DNA from: Agapanthus africanus
Taxonomy: Eukaryota > Streptophyta > Magnoliopsida > Asparagales > Amaryllidaceae
DNA length: 64,000 nucleotides
Assembly: GCA_030015575.1 (NCBI GenBank)
Contig: JASDDO010000006.1
Location: 376,672,137-376,736,136, forward strand
Direction of reading: 5' to 3'
The position numbers were made by a program, and so were the translations under genes. Below, piece after piece: positions 1-11,791 of this stretch. Each line of letters starts with the position of its first letter. Position 1 is the first letter of the stretch. The notes under the pieces are model-generated. The model did no database searches and was not told the DNA's origin. It saw nothing but the letters and a program-made list of their open reading frames with translations.

Positions 1-1500
1 CACAATCCATAACCGGTATTTGATAGAAACTATTTACTACAAGTTTAGCCTTATTAGGTTAGTACCTTTTCCATTTGCACTGATCTCGAAAGATCTACTT
101 GCTCCTTATGGGTTTTACCCCTTCAGGAGAATCCAACAAAGTTTACACTTTGTTGCAGTGCATGGAGTCCAACTTGGATAATTTGGTATCTAGCCATCAG
201 TCGAAAGTCACCACTTCCCATGGCCTGCAGATAACTAGTAGGGTCATCATCACATGATGCAAGACTCCTTATCACCATTAACAAGAAAACCGTAGTACTT
301 TTCAGGTGGCTAAGGTCACCCACCAAATCTGCGGAGTGGCTAAGGTTTGTCAAGGTCAATTAAATCTTCATGTTCTACTAAATTTTCAGTAACCGTTTGT
401 GGTTCTGAAATCACTTTCATTTCTAGCATACTCCCACTAATTTCTTTTGCAAGAAATATCTTTTCTAAAAAGGTGGCGTGTCGAGAACAAAACAACTTTT
501 GATCCCAAAAATGGTAGAAAGTTAAACCTTCGTCAATGCTCGGGATAACCCACAAACTGCCATTACCAAAATGTGTCTTGAGTTTATCTGGATTCTGATT
601 TTAAGCATAGGCAGGACAACTCATCATCTTAACAATCTTAAGATGATAACCCATTCAATATCACATATAGAATTTGAGGCATTGATTTAGGTGGAACTTA
701 ATATCAATTGATATGTATATATTTCTAGTGCATCCCTTAATTGAAAAAGGTGATTCAGTATTACTCATCATAGAGCGCACCCGCGGATGAGCAATCAGAG
801 AGAGAATCAAATTCTCGATTATTTAATTACGGAATACTTAGAATAAGTATCCATATTTTCGAACACTTCAAAAAATATTGATACTTCCAACATTTGGTTC
901 TCTACATTATTCCTATATCTTATGAACTTCTCAAATATTTTGGAATTTGCATTTCAATAAGAATGTGTGTCTAAAACCAGAGAACTCATAGTAAAACGGA
1001 AAGAAGTATGAGCACCAACCTCTTGTCCGTGCGGACACCGGACAACATACATCATTATGTATAAGTCTTATGAGTTCACTAACTCATACTCTGTGTGTTA
1101 TAAATTGAAAATTGTATTTTGTTAAGAATGTATATCCCGTTATTCAATGCACCTTACCCAATCATCTAATGATAAAGGCACATGTTCATAACATAATTTT
1201 TGAAAATTTATGTCCCACTTTATCAAATAAAGAGACTGATATATTAGCTTTTAAATTTTTTTTCATAATAACATATATTCAAAGCCAAAAGTTTGCCGAA
1301 AGGCAAAACCAGGTGATTTCCCCAATAGCAACAATTGCTTCGAATTCCGACATTGAAAATCAAATCATATTTCCAATAATCTAATCCTTCTCAGTATCTG
1401 TAACAACTTACAGATGTGGGATATTAATCCGGTATCTATATATCCAGGATTCAGAATTAATTGAAAAACAGTTCTATATTACTATTATATAGAAAACATG
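1..1500 (-). pseudogene. Degenerate copia pol of E (RT start, integrase, protease)
   Basis: Read on the minus strand, bases 1-360 match the start of the copia reverse transcriptase of B and D; a DPTSY-like peptide lies near 240, as in the usual D-P-T-S motif ahead of RT. Bases about 860-1120 correspond to the integrase core region seen in C, and about 1400-1470 to the protease active-site region. Stops and frameshifts break every frame, so no open frame exceeds 90 codons. The order matches the copia arrangement PR-IN-RT. The assignment rests on similarity to the better preserved B, C and D copies in this window. Confidence 0.7.
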
Positions 1501-3172
1501 AAATATCAAAATGTTTCAAGGGGTGACCGGGTATTTCAAGTAATGCCTTTTTCATTGTCCAGGATCATAAAGTAATTGCATTTTCCTTTCCACTCACTTC
1601 GTCTCCTGTGGTTGTCTCTCTTTCTTACCTTATGTATATCTAACTTATGCTAGTTGGTTTTCTTCTTACCTTTCCTTTCAGCTCCAGTATCGGGATTGGA
1701 AGAAGACTATCCAACAAGCGTAACTGGTATATTCTCCTTGTTAAAGGAGCTCTCAAATTTGAGATAAAGTGAAGAGGAGAGAAAAATCAATTATATTATA
1801 TACAATGCATTTTCTCCAGAAGCTGCGGCCATTCTCGACTAAAACAATTTCTTCGAGTTCGTATCTAACTATACGATGGCCTTCCAAGCAATATGGATCT
1901 CTGTATCAGATACAGAGTATTCTGGAGGAAGCAAAAGGGGAAGTGGGAAGGGTATGGACATATGCGACTAGGTCGTGAAATAGGACAATCATGACATTCC
2001 AAAGCCATTGATTATAAAAAGTTTCAGTTAGCTTGGTTTACGAGCTTTTAGTTTATGGTCAGACTTAGGTCGCTACCAAAGAGAGAGAAAAGAAACACTA
2101 GTCATGCATTCTAACCTAAATTAGATTGGTATATTTATCTAATCAGGATGGCTCCTACTGTTTTGTCGAATTCTCTTTCAAACCCTAAAAGAAGAACTGG
2201 CCGAGATCATTAATATAAAATCTCCCGAGAGTAATTGTTACTCACAGTGGGAATCGGGATCCAAACTGTCATGACGTGGTAACCTTAACTGAAGTCAACA
2301 AGTCACCTCACTCTATAGAAAGTATGTAATCTCATTACAAGTTTCAACACTTAAAACTTCCGATGTCAGTTTTTACCCCTAACGACTTATGACCTTAAGT
2401 TTGGTCAACAAATCATAAATCACTAGTCAAGTTGAACCCGTCATTTCGTGACTGTTTTAGACCCACCCGCATGACCTAACTACGGTCAACAAAATTGTAC
2501 GACTAACCTAACCAATCACATCATATGCAAGCAAGAAGATATCACTTAGCTACCGTACACTACGTCTTAACTATGGTCAACTAACACAACACAAATACTA
2601 AGTACTCTACTTTCTGAAATGTCAGAGGGCTACGGCTGGTTATGAAGAAAACCTTTAACGTAATGAACTTGATCTCATCCTATGAACCGAGCGATTTTGC
2701 GAATTTATAGTAACATAAATTTTTGCTTAAGAGCGAACTCCCGGTGAAGGGATCAAGGCTCTTCCGTCATCGAATGAGGTGCAGGATATTCATAACCGAA
2801 TATCACGATGCAAAGTAAAAGACTACGGCTATACAATCTGAAAATTTACAGTAACATAATTTTTTACCAAAGAGGTCACTCTCTGTGAAGGGATCTAGGC
2901 TCTTTCCTCATGTAATGAGGTGCAGGATATTCTTAACCGAATACCTCTGTGCAAAATAAAAGATTCGACTATAACACCATAATATCTTATATTTGGTCTC
3001 TACAACGCGTTTTAGATTTATTATCTTTGCATTAATACGAATCAATGCAATCCCATCATTTAGATAATCTCATATTATATAGCATCTTCTCATACAATAG
3101 CAGAAAAGCATGAAAAGAAAACAAAATGCACATATACGCCATCTGCATTTGCCATGGGGCGTCGGGTCTTCA

Positions 3173-3195
3173 CCGTAAGATTACTTAACTTACGG
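3173..3195. other. Hairpin with 9-nt loop in E leader
   Basis: CCGTAAG (3173-3179) and CTTACGG (3189-3195) are perfect complements around a 9-nt loop. B has CCGTTAG/CTAACGG at 15770-15792 in the same surroundings, so one base pair has flipped with pairing kept. Confidence 0.7.
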
Positions 3196-4371
3196 CAGGG
3201 CGTGGACAGGGCTAGCACGGGTGCAAAACATATATAGCATTTATTTATTTATTTATATATATATCAAATATATCACATATTTCACTATATATATCATCAC
3301 AGACAGATAATCAACATTACAGGCAAGCGATTAACATCATCACAGAAAGGTAATCACATCATAAACAAGTAATGAACAATACAGAGATAGAATGGTCGGA
3401 TTACCTAGAAATCCCGCATTTCGTTCGAGCCATCAAACAAAACGTGATATTCTCCGGTCGCGTGAATAGCCTGTGCTCATCCAAAAGCAGACCCCTATGA
3501 GTGCTGCAAGCTACCAGCCAACCTAAGAAACGAGGCAACCCAACATCATCAACATGAGGGGCCACCCTACACCTTCTCGAATCCGCTGACTTGAGCACTC
3601 CTCCGCAGGTCTATCCTATATCCCCTACAAGCGCGGCAAGCAACCCGCCAATTCTAGACTCGAGTGATCCGATCTCAACTCTTTGAAATGGCCACCCGGT
3701 GCAATTTAGAATCTGGCCGCCCGTGCGCTTCTCCGCGGGGCAATCCTAAACCTGTATTAATACAATGATTACAAAGATCGCAACTTGATCGTGTTCCGAC
3801 AAACAATAATATATCAAATGGTGACTAAGGCTACATGTGAACCACTAAGACCTGAAACAAAGATTATACATATAGCGGAAACGGCGGCCAAAAATTAGAG
3901 CTCATCCCGAACAAATGAATATACAAGATGGCTACAAGCATAAATAGAAATAACACTTATCGCAACATCACACTTCTGCACGGAGGCTATTCATGTCGCG
4001 ACAATCCAAACACATTCAATCAAACCAACAATCACAATAACAAACGCGCAATCTCGTCTAATTGATCATATAGCAATTAGGCGACGTTTACCAATGCATA
4101 ACCTTATTGTAAGCGTGTTCAAGACGACTAAATCAAACACTTTGATTTAGTCGATTTGAACCATGACATTAGAATTCATAAACCCCGAGATCGCAAATTT
4201 GAAATTCCAAAAAACTGAATTTCAAGTTTATCCCGGCAACCAAAATCCCCTCATTTTTGCATGAAATCGAACCCCGATAACCCAAACAAAACCCACACTA
4301 TATGAGCCTTGATTCATCCTTGAAATGGGACCGAATCAAGGGCAGGATCATCCCCGCATCAGGGATGAATT

Positions 4372-4454
4372 AGCCCCGCATCGGGGCTGATCCAGTAGCC
4401 GATTCAGCCCCGATGCAGAGCTGAATCGGCCTTGGTTGGGCCCCGAATCGGGGC
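4372..4454. other. GC-rich hairpin cluster near E PBS
   Basis: There are three strong inverted repeats in 83 bp: AGCCCCGCATCGGGGCT (4372-4388); an 11-bp arm GCCGATTCAGC (4398-4408) pairing with 4420-4430; and GCCCCGAATCGGGGC (4440-4454). They lie about 190-275 bp from the PBS. B, C and D carry a different GC-rich hairpin at a similar distance. Confidence 0.75.
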
Positions 4455-4645
4455 TGAATCGAGCACAAATTGGTTGGGTTCAGGTTATCATGATCTTACT
4501 CTAAACTCTTGGTCCGAACCAAGAATCCAGTGGTTCCGGCACAAAAAAAATGAGAACCTTTCACGCAAATATTTAAAACTAGTTTTGAAAAAATTGGGTT
4601 TCAAGAATTCCAATGTCACCAAAACAAGTTATAGTTTTTTAGTAT

Positions 4646-4659
4646 GGCTCTGATACCAC
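4646..4659 (-). promoter_or_regulatory. Primer-binding site of E (initiator tRNA-Met)
   Basis: Read on the minus strand this is GTGGTATCAGAGCC, the standard plant PBS complementary to the 3' end of initiator tRNA-Met. It directly follows the LTR end (LTR bases begin at 4660). Confidence 0.9.
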
Positions 4660-5954
4660 TGTTGGGTTGGTGGGATGCTCTAGTAGGGTTAAAAATATGG
4701 CGGAAGTGGTAGTTTTAAAAATCGAGAGAGCATTAGCATACCCAAACCAAGAATCAAACCAAACTACTAAACTTGACACTAAACTAGTAAGGAAAAAATA
4801 ATAGTTTAGCAGGCTGCAACCTTTGTAGCGCTTTAGCCACCTCTTCTTAGACTCCGGCTAGTTTCCATGAAGCCTGGAACAAGATTGCTCGATGATCATC
4901 TCGCTGAAGATGATCCACCTTAAGATAACTCCATCACAAGCTCTGACTCCAAATTGATTTCATCAAAATGAAGTAACCCACTAATTAAACTTTTTAAGAG
5001 AGATTAGTGGGAGATGTAGAATAATTAGCTCACTTAATTTTTCTCTTTTCTTTTCCCATTCCACTCTTGAAGAAAATCAAGAGAGGATAGCTATGGACGA
5101 GATGAGATGATGAAGAAGATGAAGATTAGAATGGCTAAAAAATGTGAAAAAACATCCAAGAATGAGTCATTAAAATGAGTCATCAGGTAAAAATACCTCA
5201 TCAAGTCTACAACCATCTAATTTTAATGACTCGTTCTCATTTAAAAAGTGTTCTCATCTACCATATAATTCTCATACACCCATCTTCAATATATCATCAA
5301 GCATGACACAATATTTATATCAAATATAAATATTATTAAAGAGAAGAAAATAATAAAATGAGTATGATATTAATTAATATATCAATATATAAATATATAT
5401 TTAATTATTAAATCAACACTTGATTAAATAATCCAGCTATATCATATATATACCAGCTAATATCATTAAGCACCCGATTAAAATACATGTATCAAATATA
5501 CGTGTTTAATCAAACTCCTGCACGTATCTCTATACGTGCCCTAAATCGTTTTGCATGTGCTGAGAAACCTTTGTGTGGGACTCTAAAGACTCGAAAATAC
5601 GCTGGCAGCAGATTATGATCATATTCATAGCCGACAAATACGTCAGCGGTACTAGCTGCACATAACGACTACACAAATATTGAACGAAAGAAGGTCAATG
5701 AGCAAGCTCATCCGAACCCTGCAAAGTATATTAGTGACATCATCGTACAGTCCGATCTCTTCGTCTAAGAATATCTCATATCGGGTCTAGGGTTTAGAAT
5801 CTATCAAACCCCAATAACTCAATAAGTCATGCAACAGTGGACTCATAACCAACCGGAGATACAACTGATAACACTTATCAATTTATCTTCACTGCGATGA
5901 CCATCGACTTGTGGTTGCATTCATGTCCTGCATAGCGCGATATCAACTCTCTAT
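4660..5954 (-). repeat. 5' LTR of E, PBS-proximal part
   Basis: The LTR ends (minus strand) with CCAACA next to the PBS. It shows diverged similarity to the LTRs of A-D, including the phrase around 5560-5620 (tgtgtgggactctaaagac). It stops in mid-LTR at 5954 where A begins; the missing part is at 52387-53028. It is AT-rich around 5290-5420. Confidence 0.85.
5950..5954. other. Target-site duplication of A (left copy)
   Basis: TCTAT here is repeated at 52387-52391, directly after A's other LTR end. Five base pairs is the usual copia duplication length. Confidence 0.85.
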
Positions 5955-8148
5955 TGTAGGGTTACTGGGCACTGTCACAAGGGTCTACAAGGCATCAACC
6001 ATGCCCGATTTAAATTTTAGACGTGCCGAACAAGCCTAACCAAGATCTTAGACTAGAGATTAGGCGAAACAAAGCAAGTAAACAACTTTACTTCTAAGAG
6101 TTTGGGATTACAACCTTTATAGTCCGGTCCTTCGCTTCATAAGCTCCGTGTTGTGGTCCCTTCGCTGCGATCATCAAGTTCCCGGACTCTAGAGAGGCTC
6201 CACGAAGAGAAAGATGCAAACTTGCTTCCGATCTTCGATAACTAAGATGATCTACCTAGAAGTTTCTTTAACACAAGCTATCACTCACTAAATGAAGTGA
6301 ACACCTAATCTAATTAGAAAGAATAGATTAGGATGATGAAGTAGGAATTTAGCTCTCATTTGTTTTCTTAATCTCACTCATTTTCATCACAAAAAAAAAA
6401 GCTAGAGAGCTTTTCACCAAGGAAGAGGAAGAAGAATATCCAAAACCTTTTGTGATGAATAATGAATCCATAGTGAGGTTAGGAATGCAATCATGGGTTA
6501 AGTAAGATAACTTAACCCATGTAGAGAATGAACCATGGTTAAAAGGTTGGGTTGGGTAAAACAAATATCTATAAAAAAATCTTTAAAAAATATCTTTGCG
6601 AAAACAAAAACAAAAGCTTCTAGAAGCTTCTAGAAAAATTAACCCAAATCAAACTTTAATCACGTTTAATCTCCACTAATCATATTGCATTAATAACCAT
6701 AACATGTTACAATATTATATATCATATATATAATATTTATTGTAACAAAATAAAATAATACAATTAACATATATCGCATATATATCAATGTATTACCCGA
6801 GTGAGAAAAAGAATCTTTTAGTGAGCTTATATCAGTTAATGTAATTTAATATATCAAATATATAATTATACATTAAATTATCGAATCAACACTTGATCCG
6901 ATAATCCGGCCATTTCACAAATAACCGACTAATATAATCTGCATCTGTTCATCGAATCAACACTTGATCCGATGACCCGGCTACATCACATATACCCGGC
7001 CGATATCTCATATCATGAGAATCTAATACGGTATCACATACACGTATTGTTCTCGGTCCCGCACATATCATATATGTGCTCCTACTCCTTTTTGCCCGAG
7101 CCAGGAAATCTCTGTGTAGAATTCTAAAGAATCGTCAATACGCCGGCAGTAGGTGATGATCATATCAAACACCTACAAGCTGCAAGTGGTCAGCTAAACG
7201 TAACAGTCACCCAGGTGTTGAGCAATTAGAAGATCAATAAGCAAGCCTGTACTTTCTCCCGTGAATCCAACCAGTAACACTCCCGTACAGTCCGGTCTCT
7301 TCGTCTGATATGTCGCATATCTCGTCTAGGGGTGGTAAACGTCAGACCCCAGTAGCTTGATAAGTCGTGTCGATATGAGGTCTATAACAGTTCGAGAAAC
7401 TACTAATAACACTTATCAGTAAATCTCAACAACTCTGGCCAGGGATTTTCAGTTATAGCCAATCGAACACAGCGCAACATCAACTCCCTATACCGGGAGA
7501 GACGAATCCCCTCCTATCGCTCATTGCCTCCATGTGATTCGGGACTATACCCAAAAGCCACCATTTTGCACGCCCTCTTGGACGTGGTATGATGGAAATC
7601 AAAGCACAGTGGGAATTACACAAGACTCTATGACGATCTCGAGTCTACAGACTAACCTGTACCAGTGTCACCAGAGAACTGCCATCTGACGTGAGGTATA
7701 ATACCATCTGGGAGTTCTCGGCGAGTCCGTCCAGTGTACCCAGTCTCCACTGAGCACCCGTATACATTCTTTGATGTCAAACACCAATGGATATGGGAAT
7801 ATCCATCGCCCATCATATGGGTCAAGAAACGCATACGTTAGTCTACTCTGGTATATCGATGCCCTGTCTCGATACACCCACGACTAAGAACATTTGAAGG
7901 ATGTACTTGACGACTACACTGTCCCCACTGGTATGATCCGCATCATAGTCCTGGTAGTCAAGTACTCATCCTAAGGGATTTATCAACATGTAACATAGAG
8001 ACAATCAGAGTACATGTTAAGATAAAGTGCAATCAGATAGCGTACTATCATGTCGAGCAAGAAAGTTCTCCCTATATATGTCCATGCATCCACTACAATA
8101 TAGATCGTATGTACAGTAATGGCCTCTAGGGCATACATATAACTAACA
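5955..8148 (-). repeat. 3' LTR of A (2194 bp)
   Basis: It begins TGTTAG and ends CCTACA on the minus strand. It is nearly the same length as A's 5' LTR (2192 bp) and closely similar in the parts compared. It contains the paired near-palindromes built on ATCAACACTTGAT that all LTRs of this family carry (about 6890 and 6960). The LTR is non-coding; short open frames in it are not genes. Confidence 0.9.
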
Positions 8149-8160
8149 ATCTCCCACTTG
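8149..8160 (-). promoter_or_regulatory. Polypurine tract of A
   Basis: Minus-strand CAAGTGGGAGAT sits directly before the LTR start TGTTAG. The same tract precedes the 3' LTRs of B (11780), C (26957) and D (31387). It should prime plus-strand DNA synthesis. Confidence 0.85.
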
Positions 8161-9015
8161 CACTAGGGCCATCTGTTGTGGTATCGCATACCCAACAATC
8201 AGCTGTGGTTGAAGTATCTCATACTCAACAATCCCATAAAAGTCTCTACTAGGAAAAAGGCCTTTGTGAGTGGATCCGCGCTGTTGTCCTCTGTGTCTAC
8301 TCTCATAACCTCGATCTCCCTGGAGATCAACCATCTCCATGATCAGGTGATACTGCCTAAGAATTATATCTGGATTTCTGATGGGACGGGGGTTCCTTTG
8401 CATAAGCCACATCTCCATTGTCACACAATGGTAGGAATGAAGTTCATCTCATGAAGTTATATATATCCAGACTGCCTCTTTGGTAGCATCCTTGGTAACG
8501 ACGTATCTTGCCTTTAATCGTCTAGTAAGTCACGGTATATAGCTTAGAATTCTTCCAACATACCGTCCCTCCAGTGAGGGTAAAGACAATGCCTGCGACT
8601 GACATTCAGTCGTCCTTATCACCCTGGAACCTTTTCCAGTGATTCTCTCCAGGATCGATTGATACCATCTCACTACAACTAGTGAGAATCCTAACATCCA
8701 AATAAATCTATCACATAGATCCATAACCCAGGATTTAGGAGGTATTACCTTGATCCTAAATGGAGAATCCTTGTGATAAGAGGAGATTGACCGATCGTAG
8801 CATAGGAAACTCCTTCCCTATCAAGATTATGTCATCCGCGTACTCTACAAGGATCACCACCATACTCTCTACTACCTTTTTGTATATACAAGGTTCATTT
8901 ACTATTTTGATGAAGTGAAACTCTTTGACTACCACATCAAAACAGACATTCCAACTCCGACATCCTGATCCCGAAAACACTTTGACTACCTTTTTGTATA
9001 TACAAGGTTCATTTT
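8161..9015 (-). pseudogene. Degenerate copia RNase H and RT C-terminus of A
   Basis: Minus-strand translations give the end of a copia polyprotein. In the 8143-8424 frame a peptide like ILRQYHLIMEMV corresponds to the family's YHLIR-type RNase H end. In the 8756-8980 frame a YADD motif marks the RT active site, preceded by a peptide matching the family's NEPCIYKK region. Frames are broken by stops, and the N-terminal RT, integrase and protease are missing. The low-coordinate end abuts the polypurine tract; the other end is a scrambled junction at 8871-9084. Confidence 0.8.
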
Positions 9016-9566
9016 AGTCTCAATCCCGAAAACACTTTTCAATATCTAGTCGGGCAATTCAACAAGATTCCCGACATCCTGATCGAATGCTCGTCGTAAA
9101 CTTTAGTAGACGGCCGCACCCCCAGATGCCGTCGACGAAGTGCGCTAAGGCGGAACACCGCAGCCGCGAGCATCCGAACGGATGCTTTTGGCGACGGGGT
9201 TCTCCTACAGTCACTTGGTCGGGGCTATGGGACATAGCTATCTGTTATGTTTACTCGGCGAGTATCCGCATACGCTACGTGATTGCGACGGACTTTTGAT
9301 CACATCAAAATCCCGTGGCAACCGATCAAATGAGACTAAACTGCTAGATTTATAACATTCAAATTAGTAATCTCATAACTAGATTAGGATTCCAAATATT
9401 GTATCACATTCCAGATAAATAGACAATGTTAAACTTTCCGATCGAATAAACAAACACCCAAGATTTCCCAAATAGCTCAACACTTGAGCGGAGTTCAAAA
9501 AGTATCCATCACATGCCACAGTACCGATGGTCCAGCCCTAGATGGGTCAAACCAACACCTCACATG
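9016..9566 (-). other. Leader fragment of A, left of B insertion
   Basis: This is non-coding sequence equivalent to 16540-17100 in B and 48430-48990 in D, part of the region between PBS and protease. It continues at 19944 on the other side of B. It shows the intact target that B later split, CACATG followed by TGGCAACGCCG-type sequence. Confidence 0.8.
9562..9566. other. Target-site duplication of B (left copy)
   Basis: ACATG is repeated at 19939-19943 after B's other LTR. The unsplit form of the site survives in D near 48976. Confidence 0.88.
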
Positions 9567-11779
9567 TGTAGGGTTCCTAGGCACTCCCAAGAGGTCTCAC
9601 AAGGCATCAACCATGCCAATTTCAAATTTTAACGGTGCCGAGAAACCCTAATACGGATCGTCGGTTAGAATTCTAGGCGAAAAAGCAACTAGTTAACACT
9701 TAACTACAAGAATACGGAAATACAACCTTTGTAGATCCGGTGCTCCACCTCCATAGCTCCGCAACGAAGTCCCCTCGCTGTCCAAATGAATTCCCGGGCT
9801 CTAGCGTCGGCTTCGTCGGAGAAATGGCGAGCTAGGTCGTCGATGTCCATGCCGAAGATGATCTACGTCGAGGCATCGCTAGATCAAGCTCCACCTTCAC
9901 CAAGCCATGAAAACTTGTGAAGGAAACACATTCTACTACTTGGCAAGAGGTAGAGGATGAAGAAATAGGAAGTGGGTTCACTTTAGAATTGGATTTCTCA
10001 CTCTTTATCATCACTTGCCATTGATGCTTTCAAGCTTTTTCTTGAAGTGAAGAAGAAGAAGAAGATAAAGAATATGATATGTGTTAATTGAAAAAGGAAA
10101 AGAAAATATAACCTTATCATATTCAAACCATGGTTTAGTGTAGAGAATGAATCATGGTTAAATGGAATGGTTAGGGTTAAGCATGAGACAAAAATGGTGA
10201 CTTAGTCAAACCTTCATGAAGATTCAACAAGCATACAAATCAAGCCACCATTTTCATTTCTTTTGCCAAAAAGAAATAAATAAACAAATGAATAAATGAA
10301 TATGAAAATCAAAACCCTAACCATTTAAATAACCATGGTTTAACCTTTACACAAACCCTAGTGAGCATGTATCATCAAACATGATACAAACTTGTGTACA
10401 AAAATATATCACATATACAATGTGCACAAACCAAGTGAGAAAATCCATTTAAAGTGAACCAATACTAGTTGATGCAAAGTAATATATCAAATATATAATT
10501 ATACATTAAATCATTAAATCAACACTTGATTTAACGATCCGGTCATGTCGCACACAACCGACTAGTATACAATGTATCGGCTTATCGAATCAATCCTTGA
10601 TTCGATAACTAGGTTATATCGCATACAACCATTCGATACAATCATCGCGAGAATAGAATACTGTATCACATACACGTATTATTCTCGGTCCCGCACATAT
10701 CTCATATGCGCTCCTATTTCGTTTCGCTTGAGCCAGGAAACCTCTGTGTAGGACTCTAAAGACTCGTCAATACGCCGGCAGCAGGTGATGATCATATCAA
10801 ACACCCACAAGCCGCAAGCGGTCTGCTAAACGTAACGGCCACCCGGGTATTGAGCGATCAGAAGATCGGCGAGCAAGCCCGCTCACACTCCAGTGAATCC
10901 AACCAGTAACACTACCGTACAGTCCGGTCTGATCGTCTGATATGTCGCATATCTTGCCTAGGGGTGGTAAACGTCAGACCCCAATAGCTCGATAAGTCGT
11001 GTCGATATGAGGTCTATAACATTTCGAGAAACTACTGGTAACACTTACCAGTAAATCTCAGCAACCCTGGCCAGGGATTTCCTGTTATAGCCAATCGAAC
11101 ACAGCGCAACATCAACTCCCTATACCGGGAGAGACGAATCCCCTCCTATCGCTCATTGCCTCCATGTGACTCGGGACTGTACCCAAAAACCACCGTTTTG
11201 CACGCCCTCTTGGACGTGGTAAGGTGGAAATCAAAGCACAGTGGGAACCACACAAGACTCTATGACGATCTCGGGTCAACAGACTACTCTGTACCAGTGT
11301 CACCAGAGAACTGCCATCTGACGTGAGGTATAATACCATCTGGGAGTTCTCGGCGAGTCCGTCCAGTGTACCCAGTCTCTACTGAGCACCCGTATATCAT
11401 CTCTGATGTCAAACACCAATGGATATGGGATCATCCATCGCCCATCTGTATAGGTCGAGAAGGTATACGCTAGTCTACTCTGGTATATCGATGCCCCGTC
11501 TCGATACACCCACGACTAGGGACTTTGAAGGATGTGCTTATGGACTACCATGTCCCCACTAGTATGATCCGCATCATAGTCCAGGTAGTCAAGTACACAT
11601 CCTAAGGGCTTTACCAACATGTAACGGAGAGACAATCAGTGTACACGTTAAGGTAAAGATCAACCAGATAGCATACTATCATGTCGAGCAAGAAAGTCCT
11701 CCCTATATATGTCCCAGCATCCACTACAATATACATCCTATGTACAGTAATGGCCTCTAGGGCATACATATAACTAACA
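9567..11779 (-). repeat. 3' LTR of B (2213 bp)
   Basis: TGTTAG...CCTACA on the minus strand, nearly identical to 17726-19938. It differs from the A, C and D LTRs by a distinct subfamily sequence near its PBS side (for example around 9780-10350). Confidence 0.92.
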
Positions 11780-11791
11780 ATCTCCCACTTG

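Larger units (their letters stand above)
1501..4645 (-). other. Leader/gag-position region of E, no recognisable gene
   Basis: This 3.1-kb stretch lies between the PBS and protease of E, where gag should be, but no capsid or zinc-knuckle frame is visible. It shares blocks with the same region of B, C and D: a duplicated module at about 2728-2950 (copies about 140 bp apart), repeated TTAACT/GTCAAC-type motifs near 2282, 2394, 2474 and 2569, and a hairpin at 3173-3195. Its last 300 bp contain GC-rich hairpins. AT-rich simple sequence occurs at 3237-3290. Confidence 0.6.
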
